26,310 bases of DNA from Trachelipus rathkii (taxonomy: Eukaryota; Arthropoda; Malacostraca; Isopoda; Trachelipodidae): the NCBI GenBank assembly GCA_015478945.1, contig JABUQX010126210.1, positions 25,001-51,310 of the forward strand, given 5' to 3'. Within the stretch, counting starts at the first letter, position 1, and the number at the start of each line of letters is the position of its first letter. The notes beneath the pieces are model-generated. The model did no database searches, was not told where the DNA came from, and was given only the letters and a program-made list of their open reading frames with translations. Made by a program: the position numbers and the translations under genes. Shown in pieces: positions 21,785 to 26,310 of this stretch.

Positions 21785-21990
21785 TATAGACTACTATACT
21801 ATATATAATTATATATACTATACTATACTATCTATATATATATATATATACTATATATATCACGTATATATAAATAATATATGTAGATATATAATATATA
21901 TATATATATATTAATATATATATATTATATATATATATATACCTATATATATTCATCAGAGATATATATATATATAGTATATATTAATAA
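21785..21990. repeat. (TA)n array
   Basis: Imperfect TA repeat. Confidence 0.9.
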
Positions 21991-22093
21991 ATTTATATAT
22001 TACAGGCTATAGCAACCTGAAATTATGGGTTTAACCCCCCAAAAATTATTTAAGGCTATAAAAATTATTGATTCCTTAGCAAGTCCTTCAATA

Positions 22094-22119
22094 ATATAAT
22101 AAATCACATAATAATAATA

Positions 22120-22153
<34 letters not shown>

Positions 22154-22711
22154 TAATAAAATAATAATTAATAATAGATTAATAATAATAATAATAATAA
22201 TTAATAAGCAATAATAATTAATAAAATTAAAATAAATAACTTATTAATAATAAGTAATAATAATTAATTAATAATAAATAATCAATAATAATAATAATAA
22301 ATACATCAATAATCAATAATAATTGAATAATTTAACAAATAATTATAATGATTACTAATAATAATATTAATAATAATAATAATAATATAATAATAAACAT
22401 AAATAATAATAATAATAATAATAAATAAAATAATATAATATCAATAATTATAATAAAATATAAAATAATATATAATAATAATAATATAATAATATTAATA
22501 TATAATATAAATAATAAATTAATAATAATAATCAATAATATAATAATTAATAATAATAATAAAATAATAATATGATAATATAAATAATAATACTATATTC
22601 CAATAATAATAATCAATAAGATAATAATAATATAATAATAAGTAATAATAATAATAATACATAATAATAATAATAATAATAATAATAGATAATAATAATA
22701 ATAATAAGAAG
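22094..22711. repeat. (AAT)n microsatellite array
   Basis: Long imperfect trinucleotide repeat of aat/ata units on the plus strand. The reverse strand yields a meaningless Ile/Leu-rich open frame (22332-22535). The array resumes after a 235-base unique insert. Confidence 0.95.
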
Positions 22712-22945
22712 ACGCCTCCGTGTGCGTGATAGAAGGATCTGAATCGTTAGACTCTCGAAGCACTTAACTATTTATATTCTTTTTGCAACATACGCATTTT
22801 ATCTTTTGTTTATCAAGATTTAAAACTCGACTGCGAACACGTGGTGGCGACAGGCCCGCTGGTTTGGGAAAGCTGGCCTTAAAGTTCGATTTCCCGTGGT
22901 CCCCCCTGTAAAGGGAATAGAAGCACGTTTTCAATAGAAAGTTTT
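22712..22945 (+). mobile_element. Possible tRNA-derived SINE with (AAT)n tail
   Basis: This unique piece is bordered by (AAT)n on both sides. It contains agttcgatttccc at about 22882-22894, close to the RNA polymerase III B box (GGTTCGANTCC), and tggcgacaggc about 40 bases upstream, loosely like an A box (TRGCNNAGYNGG). A-rich, AAT-repeat tails are typical of arthropod SINEs. I cannot fold a convincing tRNA cloverleaf, so this is a suggestion based on two short motifs and the tail. Confidence 0.33.
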
Positions 22946-23338
22946 TAAAAATAATAATAATAACAACAATATAATGATTTTATTAATACCTAATAGGTAA
23001 TTAAAAAAAATTGACAAATCAATAATTACATAATAAAATAATAATAATAACTAATAATAATAATAATTATATAATTTAAATAATATATAATTAATAATAA
23101 TAATAATAATAATCAATAATCAATAAGTAATAATATTTAATAATAATTAATAATAAAATAATACAATAACTAATCAATAATTAATTAAATATATTAATAA
23201 AATAATAATAATAATAAAATAACTAATAATAATAATAATCAAATAATAATATATAATAATAATAATAATCAATAATAAATCAATAATAATAATAGATAAT
23301 GAATACATAATTAATAATAATAATAATTAGTTACATCA
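22946..23338. repeat. (AAT)n microsatellite array
   Basis: Imperfect AAT/ATA trinucleotide repeat, the second half of the interrupted array or the tail of the element before it. Confidence 0.95.
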
Positions 23339-23439
23339 ATGAAATATGAAAAGAATCTTATAATGGAATTGAGAGACAATTGTGGTTCCTGCCCCCCCAT
23401 AACGATTTCTTATGCAAAAATATTTAGACCAGAGATATG

Positions 23440-23556
23440 AATGTATGGTTTATAAGTTTGAAGATGATACCAAAGTGGCCTACCTCAGTAAACAATAATG
23501 ATGGATGTATAAAGATTAAAAGTGATCTTGATAAACTTAAATATTGGTGAGATTGA
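23440..23556 (+). pseudogene. Small LINE reverse-transcriptase fragment around the catalytic loop
   Basis: Two reading-frame pieces separated by a frameshift give K-F-E-D-D-T-K-V-A (23454-23480) and D-G-C-I-K-I-K-S-D-L-D-K-L-K-Y-W (23500-23547). In many non-LTR reverse transcriptases this block reads KFADDTK followed about 20 residues later by a DLDKL..W segment, so identity, order and spacing all agree. The alanine before the two catalytic aspartates is replaced by glutamate. It is a different LINE type from the copies at 11.5 and 23.7-26.3 kb. Only about 40 codons are recognisable. Confidence 0.65.
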
Positions 23557-23699
23557 GCGGGTTCATTCCTTTTTTTAACTAAATCATTTCTCGAATAGTC
23601 TTTGGTTCGTTGTTCTCTGGCCATTCAGGGGCTCAGAGACAATGTGTATCGGGCGTGTGGTAATTCTCGTTCTCCTATACTTCTCCCCGGCTAATTTTC

Positions 23700-24240
23700 T
23701 ATTCAGCTAGAAATCGTTGCAGGGTATACTCGCCTCAACTACGAACAAAGCTGGCCTTTCATCAAACCGACAAAGTGAGCTATCTCTTTGTTTCTGTCCT
23801 CACTGAAAAAATCTTTCAGGCCTCTTGCCTAAAAACGTCGTTTAACAATTCTGTAAATCCTACCTTTCCCCTCTTTATTCGAACTGATGATTCTGTTTGC
23901 TAATTCGTCCAAACTGAAAAGTCCGAATCTCCTACTTTTCCTCTAAGGCTCAACACTGGACGATTCTGGCATTCCTCTTTCCTTAATCCTTCTTCCTCTT
24001 CAGGTGCCTATCTCCTTTGCCTGCTCGATTACAGTTTGATCGGGTGCATGGGCCCCTGAAATCGATGAATGTTTGAGGAATGGCGGTAGGGTGGCATGAC
24101 TGCATTCCTCCCTGAGTTTCTGAGGAACGTGTGCTTCCGTGCTATTCCGCAATCTCCTCGTTTCAATTATACCAGCGGGTGGCCAACCCTTGGGCCGCAT
24201 TGCGCCAAAACATGGCGGCATTGGATGATATAAGTGGCCA
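23700..24240 (+). pseudogene. LINE ORF2 linker region, first part of a split element
   Basis: Across frame changes the plus strand gives S-F-R-P-L-A-K-N-V (about 23812-23842), a P-S-L-F-R-T-D-D-S-V segment (about 23870-23900), and S-T-L-D-D-S-G-I-P at 23950-23976. A degenerate G-P-E-I piece followed by L-R-N (near 24050-24080) comes next. In crustacean LINEs of this type the region between endonuclease and reverse transcriptase reads like SFW.LAKNV, PPLF..DGSV, STLDDSG, then GPDGIP..VL, so the order matches. Several stops and frameshifts make it a pseudogene. The reverse-transcriptase part resumes at 25026. The 73-codon minus frame at 24000-24221 is a shadow of this. Confidence 0.6.
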
Positions 24241-24299
24241 TTTGCTAGGGCTACGTTTTGGGAGGTTTTATATTTAACTGGGCACCGGCGTATTTCTTA

Positions 24300-25015
24300 C
24301 GAGCCTTATTCTAATGTTGAAAAGCTAAAAGAATATATTTTTTTTCCAGAAATTCCTGTTGAAATCTGGCAAATATAAAGAAAGTATATAGACAGATTAT
24401 CGTTAATGTTTAAGCATTTTTTGTAGCGTCGACTCTCATATTTCAATAATTTTCAACGAAAGAGATATCTGAAAGCATGATTTTAAAAATTCATTTCGAA
24501 GAAAACTCCCCATGAAAGTTGTGAAATTTTGTGTTTACACCTCAATTTTGTTACAAGTATGTTCTCTCTATTTCTAAGATTATATGATTTTATTTATTTT
24601 CATAAGTAGGCATATTTAGAAATTAGTGCCGTATTTTTTATATCAAAGAATTCTAAAATTGTAGATTAATTAGAGAAATCAGTATATTTCTGTGATATCT
24701 TTCATATATTATATATGATAATATATATATATATATATAATTATATACAGGATAATATATATATATATATATATTACTATATACATACTACTATATATAT
24801 AAACTAATATAATATATATATATATATATATATAAGATATTACTATATATATACTATATATATATATATATATATAATATACTCTCATTAGCATTCTATA
24901 CCATATACTATATACTATATACTATAATATACATATATATATTTATTATCGATATATAATGGCGCATCTGACTCGGTCTGCTTTGAAAAAGATTTGGCGC
25001 CTATCTGTCGTGACT
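24300..25015. other. AT-rich segment splitting the LINE, with TA array
   Basis: The LINE reading is interrupted here. About 24300-24700 is AT-rich unique sequence with no recognisable frame, 24700-24958 is a (TA)n array, and 24959-25015 is a short GC-richer piece in which ggcgc occurs twice. It is best explained as an insertion into the LINE, or as an expanded microsatellite with flanking decay. No target duplication is visible. Confidence 0.5.
24700..24958. repeat. (TA)n array
   Basis: Imperfect TA repeat inside the segment that separates the two LINE parts. Confidence 0.9.
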
Positions 25016-25025
25016 ATGAGTCAAT

Positions 25026-26310
25026 GTGCTTAACACCACCCCCTTGAATTATACTCTCTATGTCTCCAAAATACGTGAGCACTTTCCCTCCCGACGTTTG
25101 GAACGTCTTCCGACACCATGTCTCAATCCCTTATTCCCTAGTAAACAAAGGAACAGCCCGTATCGAGCCTCTCTCTTACGCACTGAATTCGTATCTAAGA
25201 TTCTTTGAAACCCTTTCTCAACTCTCATTCGTTAGATCACCTGGAAAAATACTCATTCCGATCGACCAGTAAGGCTTTCGACGCATTTGAGGGTTCTACT
25301 GCGGCAGATTTATACATTTAATATCTAATCGTAATTATTGGTTTTTGCTGCTTAGGAACTACGGAAGAGACTTGTGGTGGCGCCCTTGAATCGATATACT
25401 AAAGCATTTGACGTAATTGGCCACGCCGTCACTGTCTTTACTCTCCAAGTCACCTCCTTTGTGTATCCTCCTGTTCTCTGTTTGACTGTACTTATTGTCT
25501 AGCTTTCTTTCAAATCGGCCCAATGTCAGCTGTTGTTTAGTTGGGCGACGTCTTTCTTTTCCTGTCCATGGTTGACCTCCAGGGTTCTGTTTCTTATCTA
25601 CCTACTTTATCCTACTTTTCATCTCATTAATCTTCTCACCTGCAAATCTAACTCTATCCGACCAATTAATGCCTGACTGACTCGATAACGTTCATTCTTA
25701 AATCATCGTTTATAACAAGTTTCTGCTCCTTTCTTTTACTCCTAAATTGCCTCTCTCTCAGAATCTCTTTCCTTCTATTCTCGCTGATCTGGCTCTAGAA
25801 TTTCCGATAGGGCTGCGTCTCTCAAACCTTGTGAAATTCTCAATCTCTATTTAAATACAACCCCTAAACTTCTACAAATCTCCTCCTCAAAAAACTTCTA
25901 CTGTTCCTTCCCTTTCGACTGGTCTCTCGTCCTCTTCTTGGTTGACGAAGTCATAAACGATCTTGGCCTAACATCAACAAAAAAATGTTCTTCGGGAAAC
26001 CTCACATCGTACAACAGTGTTTGCCTAGGCCGCTCAATAATGCATTACTGGAAGTTTCCATCTGACCTCAAGACTCGAGAATTATACAGATCTCATCGGT
26101 CATCTATATGCATCATGTACTGCTCTCGTATCTGGGGGGGGGGGCCTCTGGTTTCCCCTCCCGCGGTTTTACAGGGTCGACTCAGAAGCGCCAGAACAAG
26201 GCTTATAAACTTTTTAGTACTTTCCCGATTTCACCTTGAACCTCTATTTTTGCGAACGCGTGTCTGTGGACCGTGCTTCACACCATCCATTTCCGTAATT
26301 ACCATCTCTT
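25026..26310 (+). pseudogene. LINE reverse-transcriptase domain, second part, cut by window end
   Basis: With frameshifts removed by eye, conserved blocks occur in the right order. T-F-P-P-D-V-W-N (about 25082-25105) is followed by an N-K-G..P..Y-A-L-N-S-Y-L block (to about 25197). S-K-A-F-D at 25268-25282 is catalytic motif A. F-L-S-N-R-P lies at 25504-25521. L-Q-G-S-V with a following P-T-L lies at 25577-25609 (family: PQGSVLSPTL). An I-N-L-L-T-C-K-S-N segment comes next, then N-L-V-K-F near 25825, I-L-G-L followed by T-K-K near 25960, and Y-C-S-R-I-W-G-G at 26118-26141 with an N-K-A-Y-K-L piece after it. The block order is that of a jockey/CR1-like reverse transcriptase. Part of the region before motif A seems deleted, the YADD box is not clearly preserved, and stops and indels are frequent. 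The element continues beyond the window. Confidence 0.75.
26134..26144. repeat. Eleven-base G homopolymer
   Basis: An uninterrupted run of 11 G falls in the conserved W-G-G codons of the LINE. It shifts the frame and is a likely site of sequencing or replication slippage. Confidence 0.9.

Noticed and set aside
24000..24221. Minus-strand frame of 73 codons
   Set aside because: It is antisense to the LINE linker region, whose plus-strand motifs are in family order.
1..26310. Telomeric TTAGG arrays, tRNA or rRNA genes, intact transposase genes
   Set aside because: I looked for these on both strands and saw no convincing match.

Overview
The window looks like intergenic, repeat-dominated nuclear DNA of an arthropod, most likely a decapod crustacean (crab or shrimp). 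This rests on the very long (TA)n and (AAT)n microsatellites filling roughly a third of the window, on three decayed non-LTR retrotransposon copies of types I know from crustacean genomes, and on a long decayed copy of a repetitive protein family common in arthropod gene predictions. The species is not determinable from sequence alone. I see no intact protein-coding gene, tRNA, rRNA or CRISPR array.

Layout. 1-4.7 kb: a giant imperfect (TA)n array with a few small unique islands. 4.7-8.25 kb: alternating unique islands and TA arrays, including an island flanked by inverted GA/CT tracts and a possible hAT-like terminus at 5.64 kb. 8.25-9.3 kb: unrecognised sequence with a GGGACTGAG minisatellite and a faint reverse-transcriptase C-terminal trace. 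9.37-11.07 kb, minus strand: a ~560-codon frameshifted copy of the repetitive arthropod protein family. 11.22-11.45 kb: a spacerless long palindrome (foldback element). 11.49-12.52 kb, plus strand: a LINE reverse-transcriptase pseudogene. 12.8-13.4 kb: TA array. 13.4-15.65 kb: mixed sequence with GC-rich hairpins, a ~100-bp duplication and two possible decayed intronless minus-strand ORFs. 15.9-18.2 kb: degenerate satellite with a higher-order period near 700-750 bp. 18.79-18.98 kb: second foldback element. 19.1-20.08 kb: tandem array of ~120-128-bp monomers carrying C-run/G-run hairpins. 20.26-20.9 kb: three ~212-bp satellite monomers sharing words with the 15.9-18.2 kb satellite. 21.0-22.1 kb: a GC hairpin and GGAGCC-type minisatellites around TA tracts. 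22.1-23.3 kb: (AAT)n arrays around a possible tRNA-derived SINE. 23.4-23.55 kb: a small fragment of a second LINE. 23.7-26.31 kb, plus strand: a third LINE, split by an AT-rich stretch at about 24.3-25.0 kb and running off the window end.

No genes here act together in a pathway; the window is a stack of nested mobile elements and satellites. Every recognisable coding stretch is broken by 1-2-base indels every few tens of codons, and the palindrome arms differ by similar small indels. That can mean old, decayed elements, an uncorrected long-read assembly, or both. Family assignments are from memory of conserved motifs and have not been checked by a database search.
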